From: Tanytarsus gracilentus
Lineage: Eukaryota > Arthropoda > Insecta > Diptera > Chironomidae
Length of the DNA: 64,000 nt
Reading direction: 5' to 3'
NCBI GenBank assembly: GCA_038502055.1
Contig: JAXRKN010000040.1
Location: 3,658,001-3,722,000, forward strand
Shown: one piece after another, positions 1 to 14,298 of the stretch
Layout: each line of letters starts with the position of its first letter
Position numbering within the stretch: position 1 is the stretch's first letter
Program-made: the position numbers and the translations under genes
Notes under the pieces: generated by a model
Database searches by the model: none
What the model saw: only the letters and a program-made list of their open reading frames with translations
What the model was told of the DNA's origin: nothing

Positions 1-559
1 TTTCATTGATCAGATTTTAAATGCAATAAACCTGACGAGTTTTGTGAATTTTTTGAACTTCTTTTAAAATCAACAATAATAAGAATAAATTAAAATTTAG
101 CGCCATAAATGTTTCAAACTAATGAACTTTACAGTCATTAAAAATTAACAATCATAAAAAGTTACACTTACTAAATCAGTAAAAATAGCAGCGAAAATTA
201 TTCAACACCTAAAATTACACCCTCACATAGCTTAATCATCATCAAAAGATTCAAAAGTCAAAAAGGAAGAATTAACACGAAAATACTTCCAAGACATTGA
301 AATAAAAAATTTCTTCAAATCTATATGACGATCATGAGGAGGATTTATTTTTAGACAAAAAAACGGCAAATAAAATCGAGAAAATGAGAGAAAAAAGTTT
401 TTTTTGTTGTATTTGAATCTATAGTGAAAATATTTTGGCAATGTTATTTAATTTGAGTTCAATTAAGCGATTTTACACGTTTACGAAAAAAAAAGTATAA
501 TTGAATTTAAACTAATTTTAGGCGTAAGTGAGAACTAAACACAACTAGTCGATTCAAAG
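1..559. other. Flank and probable 5' UTR of the myofilin-like gene
   Basis: No coding sequence is recognisable here. A splice-acceptor-like TTTTAG ends at about 521, just before the purine-rich leader that precedes the start codon at 560, so an upstream noncoding exon is likely. A near-match to a MEF2 site (GTAAAAATAG, first base off consensus) lies at about 179-188, which would suit a muscle gene but is weak on its own. Confidence 0.4.
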
Positions 560-1728
560 ATGAGCAACCGCAGACCCCGCAGATCCCGTATTTATGATTT
601 GAATTATAATATCGGTGAAAATTACTACAAATCAGCCATCGATAGGCTTGATGAGAAGGTTTCACGCACTTCACATTTAACACGTCGATCGGAACCGCCA
701 GTTTCGTCTCCGCCAAAATCTCGATTCCTTTCTCAGCTATCGACCGATGGTGGCTTAGAGGATGACACTTTGGATTTCGCTAGAGATCGTGCATCGAAAG
801 TCATTCAACGTGAAACGATCTTGGATCAACGAACTGGCCGTAAAGCTCTTGAACTTGAAGCTGACTTCGATTCTCAAGTAAGTGCAGTTAGAAATTTTTC
901 TCATTCATTATCCATGCGACGATGAAAAATTCTCCACCACTACACGACAACACACCACAATCACATGTCACTTTTTGAGTTACGTCTGAGCATTATTTTT
1001 AGCCACACATTAGTCGTGTGATGGTGTGTATACATGTTGTGACAGTCAATTTCATTTCAAGAGAGATTTGAGTAAGAATTTTTGCCACTTTTTCTCTCTC
1101 GCATAACTTGGCAGTACACAAACTCATGGGATGAGAGAAAAGTTTTAATTAGAGGCGGATCATGTGTGCGTAGTGATGTGGTTACAACCCCGTAAATTAA
1201 AGATAAACTTTTTCTCAACTTTTTGTAGGTTTCAAAAACATTGGAGCGCATTCAAGCATCAAAGAAATTATTGAGTAATATTGATGTCGATAACAGCTAC
1301 GATAATGAGGCAGCAGCAAGTTCATCATACATCAAAAAGCGTGTCTTGAGGGTAATTAAAATTTTTAAAGTATTTTCTCGGCTAAAATATCTCTATTTTT
1401 ATTGCAGGTCACAACTGACGTCACTAGCTCATCAAACGGTGCAAATGACTCAATGCTCAAGTGGTCAAGATATGGCGCCAACAATGCTGATGACTCAGAA
1501 TCGTTTGCCGCATCGCGTGCAAGGCAAACCAAGGCTCGTCTTCAAGATATCGAACAGGACATGGTCGATAGAAATGAACGTCAATTCCAGCGTGAACAGC
1601 GATCTGCAAATGTAAAGAAATTATTGGCCGAATCAAGTGATCTTGCTGATGACTTTAGTGGACTCACAAATGGCGTCTCATCATTGAAGATCACCAAGAG
1701 AACGCAGAAGCAAATTTCATCATACTAA
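560..1728 (+). CDS. Mf: Probable myofilin, thick-filament muscle protein
   Basis: Three exons, 560-877, 1229-1351 and 1408-1728, all joined in phase 0, give a 253-residue protein. Introns begin GTAAGT and GTAATT and end TAG and CAG. The protein is basic at the N terminus (MSNRRPRRSR), then carries a tyrosine motif (YNIGENYYKSAIDRLDEK, residues 16-33), a charged helical middle and a C terminus ending KQISSY. It has no signal peptide or membrane segment. The family call rests on recalled similarity to insect myofilin, an approximately 20-30 kDa protein of muscle thick filaments, and is not certain; a paramyosin-type short protein is the main alternative. Flightin, another thick-filament protein, lies 3.5 kb downstream on the opposite strand. 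Other N-terminal isoforms from upstream exons are possible. Confidence 0.62.
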
Positions 1729-2962
1729 GGAACTACCACCTGCCACTTGTTATTCTTCTTTAATTTTCACAAACTCTTTTTGCATGTTACTTAATCGAAT
1801 TAAAAAAACGATCAATGTGCTTTTTTTCCCTATAAGTTTAGGGATCAAATTTAATACAAAAAAATATTGATTTTATACTATCTAGATGCGATTTTATAGA
1901 TGATCCTATGTTGTTGGACCGCGATAGAAAAAAATTAATGAAATTGAGGGTGAAATGAATCAGAAATGCATAAAAATAGAGAAATGCCATTTTAATGAGT
2001 ACGAAAAAATTTTAATTACTTTCAAGCAATTTTTTGCCCTCAATTTTCATCTCGATGATATTTTAAGTTCTTTTTTTCTCAATTTAATTTATTTTTTCTC
2101 ATTTATCTTAATTGACTTTTTTTTTTGTTTTCCTATATAAGAACGAAAGAGAAATGAGGAATGCTGCCTTAAGAAATAAATTTTCATTACATTTAGCCAA
2201 TTGCTTCATGCATTAAATCAAACTCTATATGAATCCTATAAATATAACTTGTTAAAGAAATGTGTATAAGGTATGGGAGACATGCAAAGGAATGAATCAT
2301 GAAGAAAATAGCAAACATTCATGAGTCATTCATTTGAACTCCTTATCAAGCCCTCAAATTTTATTTCTTTCCATTTAATTACTTTTTTTTATTAAATCAA
2401 TTTATTATGCGACACGAGTGACGGGGTGGAGTGGAATAGTCAGAAACATGAGTTAGTAATTTTTTTTTCAGTTGCCATTCCTTGGCATAATTATGTCTCA
2501 TTTTCACTCTGCCGTCATTCATGCATTCACCATTTATACATATAACAATAACTTTTTCTTATGCTGATACCTTTGCGTGATGTTTCAGACATGTCGTGTT
2601 AAACAAAAATCGGCAAACTTTACTACAATTTCACTCATCTATCATCACATAAATGTGTATTTTATCATGACATTTATAGTGTACAAAAAGAAATGAAAGG
2701 ACTTTAATAAAAGCTACACGAAAAAATTATTATTTCCCTTAACAAGAGCGTCGATGGACTGATGAAGTACTTTTGTGCATTTCCTTCTCGTTTCACTCTC
2801 CGCCTCGTTATTCATGCATAGATGTATGTGTATGCTCTCTTTACTATTTGTTTTGTTCCCATTATCAGACTTGACCTTTGACACAAGAGTCTCTTGCTCT
2901 CCCTCATTTGCTCATCGGATGTCGTTGTGAACGGAACTAAGTCGTGGAATTTTAATTTAAAA
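1729..2962. other. Intergenic region between myofilin and the JHBP-like gene
   Basis: AT-rich, with long T and A tracts and no open frame with coding character. The proximal 100 bases hold a DR1-like nuclear receptor site, listed separately. Confidence 0.5.
2870..2884. promoter_or_regulatory. DR1-like nuclear receptor half-site pair
   Basis: The plus strand carries TTGACCTTTGACAC. Its reverse complement reads GTGTCA, a one-base spacer, then AGGTCA, which is the layout bound by HNF4 or USP-type receptors with one half-site imperfect. It lies about 80 bp before the start codon of the secreted JHBP-like protein. Function is inferred from motif and position only. Confidence 0.3.
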
Positions 2963-4744
2963 ATGTGGAAATTTTGTGCATTTTTTATAGCAATAGCACT
3001 AAAGTCTAGTCATTGTCTGCAGGATGATATTGCAGGTTATAAAAGTTAATCCTCTTATACGTATATAAAAATATGAACGAGAAAATTTAAATTGAATTTT
3101 TTTAGACTGATTAGAGGTTACAGTTGTATGTAAAAAATTTATTTCTCAACAAAAACATTTCAGGTCGTACAATTTTCGATGAAATGCACAGAAATGTAAA
3201 TGATGGAGAAGAAAATCCGATGGAAAAGCAACTTTTTGCCTTAATTGACCACTTTAAAGATCCAGATCCGATTGGTCTGCCCGTTCCCATTCCCGATCCA
3301 ATTGAAGCAAATCAAGCAGTTGAGCAAAACATAAATATCGGAAAGTTGGTCATGAGAGATGTTAAAGTGTATGGCGTGTCTAAATTTAGAATTCAAAATG
3401 TCACAGTTGAAATGGATAGAAGGATGGAAGCGACATGTGGACTCGAATTTGAGACTCTCACGATGATTGGAAATTATTCGCTCAGCTCTTTTCTCACAAA
3501 GTCAAATGGTATGATTTTATTTTATTAAAATTGTCAAAGTAAAGTTTAATTCCTTGCAAAATCGAAGTAATTAAATTTAAATTAAATCTCCAGGTCCATT
3601 TAATATTAAGCTCCATGGCATCATTGTTACTGCAAATGCATCGCTAGCAGTTAAAGTCGATGGAACAATAAGAGCACATGAAGTATTGGCAGACATTCAA
3701 CTCTCACGAATGAACGTGAGTTTCTCCAATCTCGGCTTCTTTGCGAGCATGTTTCAATCATTTGCAAACTCCGCTGGGAATGTGGTATGTAAAATAAATG
3801 AGAAACATTTGAGAGGATATTAAATGATTAATAAATTCAAGCTCTTCGAAAATGTTAAACCTTACATCTTGAAAGATGCAACAGTGAAAATGGCGGAGGA
3901 AATTGACAATAATATCGACAAGATTGTTGGAAAATACGGTTTGATTCCAAATTCACTTAGTCCAATTGATTACATTATTGCCGAGGCAAGAAGAATGGTT
4001 CGAGAGAAGTGAGTTAAAATGAAATATTTTATGCGATTTAATTTCCCTTTAAAATTTTCCCAGCTACGATCCGTTGCACATCAATGACTACGAGCACTCT
4101 GGCATTCTTGGAATTAAAGTTAGCGAAACCTGGATCAACGGCATTTCATCATTCTATCGCGTTGGTGATTTAACATTAAAAATTATAAATAATTCCGCCA
4201 TAATTAGTGAGTTTCTGCATAGTTTATGAAATTTACATCAAATTGCATCAATTAAAATTCTAGATATGGAGGTCGGAACTCAGCAAATAAAGGGAAAAAC
4301 TATGTGGGAAGTTGCGATAGCGAAAGGAATGATAACGAGAAGTGGAAATGTGCAATTTTCCGTGCAACATATCAAAGTCATGTTCACCATAACTCAACCC
4401 ATGGATCTCGGCCAGCGACTGAAGATTAATGACTTGCAGTTAGATTTAGGAAATATTCAAATTATGTGAGTTAATTGAAAATTCCGTCAAAATTAAATCT
4501 TTAATCATTATGCCATTTCAGGAGCAGCGGCTTGGGAACTGTAGACTACCTCATTGAATTATTCATCAATGTTCTTCCAAATCTTCTTCGTTATCAAATT
4601 ATGGATGCTATTGAGCGACCAATTATGCGTAAAGTTCAAGAGCTTGCAGATCGTGTGGATGTCGAAGTTTTCATTAAAGAAAAATATGAAGAATTTCAGA
4701 AGCACGGCACAATAAATTTCAATTTAAATCACATCGAGCTGTAA
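2963..4744 (+). CDS. Secreted protein with two JHBP/TULIP-like repeats
   Basis: Seven exons (2963-3035, 3164-3508, 3594-3784, 3842-4008, 4064-4206, 4264-4465, 4522-4744) join in frame to 447 residues. Residues 1-18 form a hydrophobic signal peptide (MWKFCAFFIAIALKSSHC). The first half has the helix-forming start and the proline stretch DPDPIGLPVPIPDPI typical of insect juvenile-hormone-binding/takeout-type lipid carriers, followed by the alternating strand pattern of that fold. The second half repeats the layout (about residue 205 onward: ENVKPYILKDATVKMAEEID, then YDPLHINDYEHSGILGIKV). Single-domain members are about 250 residues, so this looks like a tandem two-domain form. Likely role: binding a hydrophobic ligand outside the cell. 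The acceptor at 3841 (AAG) is the least certain border. No specific orthologue is claimed. Confidence 0.72.
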
Positions 4745-4970
4745 ATGAGGCACTAAACGTGGCAAATGACAACGTCCGATGTCATAACATTTTAAATTTA
4801 TTTCGCAATAATTAATTTGCTGTGGAGGAAAAATGAGAAATAATCTTTTTAAGTTAAAACCACATATTTTATTTTTTCGATTGAAGCAAAAAAAAATCTT
4901 AATTAAACGTATTTAATTCACAGAACATGGATGACAAGTATCGAGCGTGTTTGTTTAATACCTTAAATGT

Positions 4971-4976
4971 AATAAA
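4971..4976 (+). terminator. Polyadenylation signal AATAAA of the JHBP-like gene
   Basis: AATAAA lies 227 bp after the stop codon at 4744 and is the first canonical signal there. The convergent flightin gene ends at 5226, so the two 3' ends are about 250 bp apart. Confidence 0.45.
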
Positions 4977-5225
4977 TTAAAATTAAGAGAAATTAATTAT
5001 TAAAATAGGTTCGAGTTGAAATGTTTAATAAAATAGCATGTATCTGTATGGATAATCATCAACTGGTTGTTATTAAGCAAAGCATTAATGATTGAAGCAG
5101 CATAACAAAAAAAAGTAAAATAAAATAAAAACATAATAAGCAAAAAAAAGTTCGTTTGCAACTTAAAAAAATTGCCTGTGACCAAAATAATAGATAAGCA
5201 GTGATGGGGAGATTGCTAAGGCATT

Positions 5226-5742
5226 TTACAAGATTGAGGCATACTTTCGGTTGGTGTATCCTTTGCTGTGGTAGTTGTACGAGTTGATCTGGTTGGTAAT
5301 GGTAATTTTTCTATTGTCACGCTTTGATCGGTGATCAGCCTCGTATGTCTCATATGATGATTCATGTGGTTTGCTAAAATATTTTTATAATTATATATTT
5401 CATTTACATTGCAGAGAGTTTAATAACTCACGTGTTGAGTCCTCTTAACACACGTTCAGCCCATGTTTGAGGCTTGGGGATGTCAGATTTAATACCACGA
5501 TCCTTCTTGTCAAGATAATCAATGACATCGTCATAATAGTTGAGTCTATAGTCGTACATATAGTTGTACTGCAAGAAGCGTGGCCTGTTGAAAAATTTAA
5601 TGTGAGCATCAATTTTCGCTTTAGAGATTTATTGCCATTTATCACGATCGACTTACCTCACCCAATGCTTAAAAAGGACGGTTTTCTTATCAGCTCCTTT
5701 TCCAATTTTATTGTCTCTCGAAAAACCTTTTGGGGCGTCCAT
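5226..5742 (-). CDS. fln: Flightin, flight-muscle thick-filament protein
   Basis: Minus-strand exons 5742-5657, 5584-5432 and 5373-5226 join in frame to 128 residues. The core (residues 26-72) reads HWVRPRFLQYNYMYDYRLNY, then the YYDDVIDYLDKK segment, then IPKPQTWAERVLR. The C terminus is NSYNYHSKGYTNRKYASIL. These blocks are nearly identical to Drosophila flightin, a myosin-rod-binding protein needed for thick-filament length and stiffness in indirect flight muscle. Drosophila flightin is 182 residues and begins with an acidic, proline-rich extension of about 60 residues; here only about 25 residues (MDAPKGFSRDNKIGKGADKK...) precede HWVRP. An upstream coding exon that would restore the extension was not found, and the start at 5742 sits in a good context after an A-rich stretch. 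Confidence 0.93.
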
Positions 5743-8700
5743 TTTTATAATTCGTTAAGTTCGTTTTTTGCTGCTAAAGTTATTTTAAAAAAGAAACTTT
5801 TTAAATTCATTTGACACAAAAATAACAGAAAGTTCCACAAAAATCGTCGAAGGAGCGAGATTTTTTTCACTAAAGTTTTCGCATGTAATTTCAAGTGATT
5901 TATGAAGGATTTGGACAGTCGAAAATTTCTTAATCCTTTCTGCACAAGATAGAAACAAAATTAATTATCACGGAATGGAGAAAAGGCGCTCACATAAATA
6001 TTTATGAGAAAAATCGAACAACATTTCGAAATTTGTGCCAATTTTAAACATTAAATCACAATAAAAAATATCTTTAGTAAAATTTAAAAGTAAAAAGTGT
6101 GAAGACTATAAAAATTTTATTACTTCTAATGGTCGAGAGGAGAAGAAAATTTAAGAGATTAGAAGAGTGAGTGAAAATTACGAGAGTGCGAGAACGCGAT
6201 AGTGAAATAATATACTCGATGGGCGACACAAATTACCTCAAGTGTATATAAAGAAGCGAAGTTATTTTAAGATAGCCCCAAAAAGTAAAAAGAAGTGATG
6301 AGAAGCGAGAGAGAGAGATCTCATTGTGGTTTTAATTAACGCAATTGGACATTATGTAATTGTTCACTTTTAGGGGAGAAAAAATCGAATCTTTAAATTT
6401 AGCTTAAATTGTTCATGACACTGTGAACGCAAAGACACATATGAGCAGATAAATTTCAAAAAATTATTTTTCAAGCTCAAATCGATGTCAAGTTTTAGCG
6501 TAACACAAATTAATTAAATAATTTCCTTCATTTTTTTCCTCTCCACGCAAATTACACATGTCATGTATGCTAATTTTCTTGACAACTCGGAAAATATTCA
6601 CACGAGCAAGGAAAAGCACCACTTTAATGAATTAATCCTTCCTCAACTAACTTTCTCTGTGGCAGTAAAATTTTCACACTGAAAATGGATTAATTAGTGT
6701 CCTTAGGCAGGCTGACATGACTGTAAGACTATGCTGTTATATAATCCAATTTTCCCTTTTTTAATTCTCTTACAGCCTTTTTCTCTTTATAGGCACAGCA
6801 TAAACAATGCATAATGTGCCTCATCCGGTTAGTGATACAAGAGAGAACGAGAAAAATTAAATTAGGATAATATCCAGTTGAGGAAAATTCAAGCGCTTTA
6901 TGGCACTTGAGAAAATTATTTAAGCACTTCACAAAAAATTACTTTTTCACGAACAAAAAAAAAATTAATTCTTATATACCTTCTCGAAAATTAGTTGTTA
7001 ATTCTGTCAACGATACTACAAGACTAATTTCTTTCGTTAACTCAATGACTTGATCGAAGAAAAAATAAATAAAAACTCGCGGTTGGGGTGTAAGAAGAAG
7101 AACTGAAAAGTCTTCTGTATTTACACGGCTACAGATGAGTGTGTTTTTAATGTACAGAGAAGACAACAATGGCTGAGCGAGATGCGAAGGAAAATATTTC
7201 GTTTAATGAGCGATTAGCTTAGAATTTTTTTGGCAGCCGATGGTGAGGAATTTTTTTGCGCTCTCTTGTTTGTGCTTCAATTGTCTAGGTGCATTGCGAA
7301 ATGGTGTATGTTTAATTGCCAATTTCATTCATCGCGATTGCCACATGCAAACGTACACTTTAAACAATGCAACATGGCTTACGAGAATTTTCTCTCATTT
7401 TTTTTTGTATATTTTTCTCATGCATGTATCAAAGTGACAAATTTATAGAGACATTAATTAAAATGTAGATAAATTAGAATTTTTATAACGTTGTAATTAC
7501 AGGGTGAATTTAATGAAATGATGATAAATGGCACCACACACAGCTCTCTTCGTCTCTCTCACTTCGTGAAACGGGAAAACCCTGAAAATGTGGAAAAGTT
7601 CAAAAAATTAATAATTAAAGTGCGAGAAACAATAAATGTCGAATTTTTTATAATTCATAAACATATTGTGTTAGAAAATCAATCGAGAAATTTTCCTCAA
7701 CATATTCCTTCGATTGTTCGTTTAAATTGAATTTTATCAATGAGAAAATTTTTCTCACACTTGCACGCGACAAACTCAATTTTAGATTTTTAGGTCACAC
7801 GTTGATGTAACAATTGACAAATGTGCATCATGAGGTGATTTTCAATCGATTTATCGTGAGGATGAAAATTTGTCGAAGAAGAAATCTTTCGGATGAGGTC
7901 AAGACACATGATCTTAGCCTTCTTTTTTTTTAAGTAATGACCTGATGGAAGGAATGTCAAAAGATTTTTCTCACCAATTTGCGTATGCAAAAAAAACGAA
8001 AAACAACATAAGAAAAATGTATTGACACACAGGTGAAACTTTTTTATTTTTAGCAAATCATCATTTAAACGATCGCTTTAGTGCAGAGAGCTACTCACAC
8101 GTAAATAAGACTCGTCAATCACTTTTGAAAGTAAAATATCTGGTAAAATTTTTTATTCATTCATTTTAATTTATGATAAAATTTTTCTTCTTTATAATAA
8201 TCATTTTTTCTCATTTTTTTAAGCATAATATAAAATCATTTTCATTTTGACTTTTCTTTCAACATTTAACAGCAAAAAATGAATTATTTTTTTGTATTTT
8301 CATCAAATATTATTTTTCAACACACTCATCTCACATTAATGATAATTAAAAGAATTCTTTCGGATACAATAATAATTCTCATTATCATTACTTAACCTTA
8401 TGCATTTCGTCCTTCTAAATGGTATATGATATTTTTTGTTATTCATTTAATTTTAATGTTATATCAATCAATTCTTAGTTTGAAAGGTTTGAAAGCTTTA
8501 TAGTAGATTAAGAAGAGAGAGTAAAGACTTTTCGATATTTTTAGATTGAAGAAAAGTTTGAATAAGTTGAAGAGGATTTGAAAGAAATATCAATTTTTTA
8601 TTTTATTAAGGTTAAAAATTTAGCAGATATTAAAAACAGTCAATCATTTAAACTTTGAGATTTCAATCTCACGGATGTTAACTTAATTATTAAAATTATT

Positions 8701-11700
8701 TTAAAATTTTATTTGCATAAATTTTAAAAAATTTTAACTTATACTTTCCAACCCTTTTTCTCATTGAACAAACCATTGAAAATTAATTTTTTGATAAATT
8801 TTAAATGATTTTTTTGAAAATTTAATTAAAGGTTTTAAAACAAAATAAATTAGTCAAAGTGAAAAAATTAGCATGAATGATTTAAAAAGAAAAGAAAGAA
8901 TATTTAGTTAACAAATCTTTTTTTAAAGACGAAATGAAACTAAAATAACTCAAACGAATAAATCAAAAATTGTCTTGATGTCAAACAAAATTTTCAACAA
9001 GATTTTAATAAAAAAATGTCTTACAAAAATAAAAAATAAATGTCTTTTAAAATCCACGAGAGGGAAATTAAATTGAATAAGGTATTGCCATGTGAGACAT
9101 GATCGCTTAAAATTTTCTAACTTTGGATTTAGTTTCTTATATCAATTTAACACAATTCCAATTTCACTCTCAATAATAATATTTTGCTTTTTCACGGTTT
9201 ATAAAACTTATCATCGTCATTCGTTGCGTGTGCTTAAGTGTATATTTATCATCATATATAATGTTGTGATCCTTTGAACACATTCACATATGTGAATGTG
9301 AAATAAAAATAAAAATGAGGTTTAAAAAAATGTTTTTGACGTGCTCACAATAATTTTGCTCCATAATGTGTTTTCTTTTGTGTCTTTTCACTTCACATAC
9401 GAGCAACATTTTTCATGTAATTTGACAAAACATCCATTTGAAAAATGAAATTTTCACACATTAATTTTCTTGAGAAATAATTCAAGAAAAAAATAAATAA
9501 AGATGAAAGTTGAAAGTTTTTCTCAATTTTTTAATTCTTCCATCAAAAAGTAGCGATACCAACACGAAACTACTTTATGAATAATAGGATATTGTTCGTA
9601 GAGCGTTTAGAATTTATTATAGGCATTTTTGGTTATCATTATGTGGTGTAATGAATCTGCGTATCATCTGGCTATATAAATTGCTGGTATCTGCTACAAT
9701 GATGATGAGCGAGAAAGTTATCGCATCCATACACGACAGTCGAAAGATATTTTTTTTATGTTTTAAAATTGCTTTTAAAGATAAGTAGTCGAATTATGCT
9801 GAAGCACATAATTTTGGTCAATTTTTTTGTTGCTCATATTAACTTCTTAAAAGATTTAGAGAATTTTGAATTTTTGATATTTTTTTCTTAACGAGTAATT
9901 TTTTTTCTAATTTGGAACATTAAAAGCAAACGAAAAGTTTTTTAGTGGCTAGGAATTTTTTAAAGGTGGAACCTTTTTAGCTATCATGACATATCTAATT
10001 AAAGTTTATGTACACTCTAGATTTTTTCTTATGAATCAATCAATAGTTACAATATTTTCAAAAAATTGTGCCGGAAAAAAATATTATTAATTTAATGAAA
10101 GCGAATCAACGCCGAATGAGTAGACATTGACTTGAAGCTTTAAAGCTCCGTGTCACTCAAGCAACATCTTTATAATGAAATTGCCAGAGCAACACACACA
10201 GTCAAGGATTAAAATAGCAACATCAACTTTTAATCTTGAAATCCTTCCAATTTTCTCATTTTGTACTTATGTACTTTATATTTATTTATTTATTTTTTGT
10301 AAATATATGTTTTGTAATTCAAACGAAGAAATCGAAAAAAAAAATCTACTCTAGAACACCCTAAAGTCATGCTTAACTCTTTATTTAATTCCTTTTATGT
10401 ATGCTTACATGTAAAAGTATGGAGATCGCATTTCATTCTTTTGTATTATCGTCAAAAGCGCTCGAAAAAAGTTTTCTTTTCTGTTGATGTCAAGTTGTCG
10501 AAAATTGTTGTTTTTCGCTGAGAGGCAAATTCCCAAAAAAAGAAAAGATGTTTAAAACTTCCTCATCAAAAGCCTTATAATTTGACTTTGATGGAAATTT
10601 ATAAACATTTCAAGAATTCTCATTGAATTTTTGCGCTCTCGCTAAGCTTAAACATTTTCGATTTTTACTTTCTTTTATCCTGATTATTTTTTCATGTTCT
10701 ATATGCTATTCAGTATTTTTTTTACAGCTACATAACGCGTAATGTAGAAAAATTTATATCATGCTATTTTATAAACTATAATAACCTGAAATAATGACAC
10801 AATTTTCTTTGAAAATTCTTTTCGTGATGTTGATGAAGTGTTTTCCTCACGCGCTTCTTTAAATACCCCCTTTTTATTAATCGCACTAATCGATTATGGC
10901 ACTAATTAAGTTAAGCGCATCAATTCTCAAAATGAGTTGATTATTGCCTTATTCAAAGCAACACAAGCGAGAAAATGAAAGAGAGAATAACAAAGAAATA
11001 TGATGGAAATGAAAATAAATTGGCTCATGGAGAACAAAGCAAAATATTAAATGAGTTCAATTAAAACTTTTTTTTTATTAGATTAAAAATATGAAATTTT
11101 ATGTTGGCTTCATAATTGATGACACGGATCATTTCTCTTCATATTTTGTAAAGCACATTTAAAGAGCGCGTGAGTGAAACGAGAAAATTTATAAAAAAAT
11201 TTCCCATCATCAAGCATCCTAAATAATGGAAGATGTTTAATTCCAGATGCAAGACTGAATAAAGTTGTGCATTGTATGTGTTTGTGTGTACATAACCGAC
11301 ATATTTTTTTATGTGGCTATCCTTATATATGAAAAAATCTTGTACAAATAAGTTTTTATACATTTGCAATTTTTTTCTTCTTTTAAAAACTTTCTTCTCA
11401 TAATATTATTTCATTATATATGTTTTTTTTGCCTTATCTAAAGATAGTTTTTATGTCATATTTTTTTTATATTCATTCATCAAATTTAATGGCTCAGATT
11501 AAAAGGCTAAATTTCTAGGTAAGTAAGAAATTGACATGGGTGCTATCTAGAGAATATGATCGCGGATTGCAGTAATAAATTCAACACCTTAGTTAAGGTA
11601 AACAGGTTAGGTTAAGGTAGAGTGAAAAAATTTATTTTTGTAGGTGTGTAATCATAACAGAAAAAATTAAATAAGCATTAAAATACACAGCACATGAGAA

Positions 11701-13039
11701 CTTTTCGGTGGAAATAAAAATAAATTGTTTTCAATAAAAAAATTTTAGAGCTCACAAAAAATTCTCATTTAAATGCTGCAAATAAAATGGTAAGTGTAAA
11801 AGTTTTCTAGCGTGTTAGAGAAGAGCGTTTAGTTTTTTTTGTGAATTAGTAAGGGTTTATCTCTTACGGCTGCTTAGCTGTTACATGCAAATATGGGGAA
11901 TGGGCGAGCATCACCTAGGCAGTCATAAAAATGGCATTATATGTGATGGGAATTGAACGGAATAGAAATGATTAATAAAACATGAAAAAAAGACCTGACT
12001 CGTCTCCTCATCATAATAGCATGGAAGTTTTTCTTGCACGTGTTCTTCTACTCATTAAAAAAGACTTTATGGTAAGAATGACATTTTAACTGGCGCTATA
12101 GGTTACGAATGAGCGCATGACAAAATAAGGCTCCCTTTATGAAAAAAAATTATACAGAAATAAATTAATGAGAACTTCTCTCATTTCTTGTTACTTGATG
12201 ACGTTAGAAAGTGTTAGTTGGGTACTGCTACCCTTGTAAATCAGCTCAAATCTTTCAGAATGTACTGTAATAAGTTTAATTATGAAAAATCCTTGCACAA
12301 TGACTGGTGGTCATGATGAACTATTTCGCTATTGTCCTCTATGCGTTGCGTTGGGCTAAATGTATATTTTCTCATTTGAGGTTTAATTAAGTAAGAAGCT
12401 TCTACGAAGTCTTCAGGCCATATTTTATAACTATTATTAATTTCCTAGTGCATAATTCACACACTCATATTATATCACCAATGTCTGTCGCTCTTGTGAA
12501 TGTGTAAATTACATAGGACTGAAAAGTTTTCTCTCATCTATGCGTTTTTTTGTATAAATAATTAATTGTTAACCGAGAGATATAGAGATGTCAGTATGAA
12601 AAATTTAGCCGTTAACCATCTTAATGCGCGCGCTTTATCATATCAAATTGGAGGGCTTAGCAAATACTTTCCTCTCATATATATTTTTTTTATTTAAATG
12701 TATGGGTGTGTGCGAGAAGGAGCAACTAGCACTCAGAAAACTCATAGATTGCATGACAGCAGTGGCATTAGAAAGAAGAAAGAATAAAATGAAACGTGAT
12801 TCCAATTTAAATACGTGGAAAATTATTTTTCTTGTTCAAGCGAGAGAAAAAGGAGAAAAACTAGTTTGAGAGGTAGACGGAGAAGAACAAAAATTTTAAT
12901 AATCTTTCATTTCGCTTTCTTTTTTGAAACTTAAAATAAAAATACAAATTAATTTTTAAAACGTCTTTCACATTAAAGAGCGGAAATAGGGAAAAGATGA
13001 AAGGAATTTTAAGAACATTTTAAAAGGTGTGTGAACTTA
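5743..13039. other. Gene-poor region between flightin and neurocalcin
   Basis: About 7.3 kb with no supported coding sequence. It holds the flightin promoter at its left end and the 3' flank of Nca at its right end. Noted inside: TATATAAAG at 6245 and TATATAAA at 9673 on the plus strand, neither followed by a convincing open frame; a perfect 22-bp palindrome at 9279-9300; and GA-rich tracts near 6305. Open frames of 60-90 codons here look like chance runs in AT-rich DNA. Confidence 0.5.
9279..9300. repeat. Perfect 22-bp palindrome centred on CATATG
   Basis: The arm CACATTCACAT is followed at once by its exact reverse complement, with no spacer. The centre is the E-box CATATG. It could be a binding site for a dimeric factor; no element ends or target duplications were seen around it. 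Confidence 0.8.

Positions 13040-14298
<1,259 letters not shown>

Noticed and set aside
9673..9680. TATATAAA with a following ATGATGATG, as a possible promoter
   Set aside because: The frame after it is only about 29 codons, and neither a donor site nor a partner exon was found.
11597..11622. TTAGG-like units as telomeric repeat
   Set aside because: Only two imperfect units, far too few for an interstitial telomere tract.
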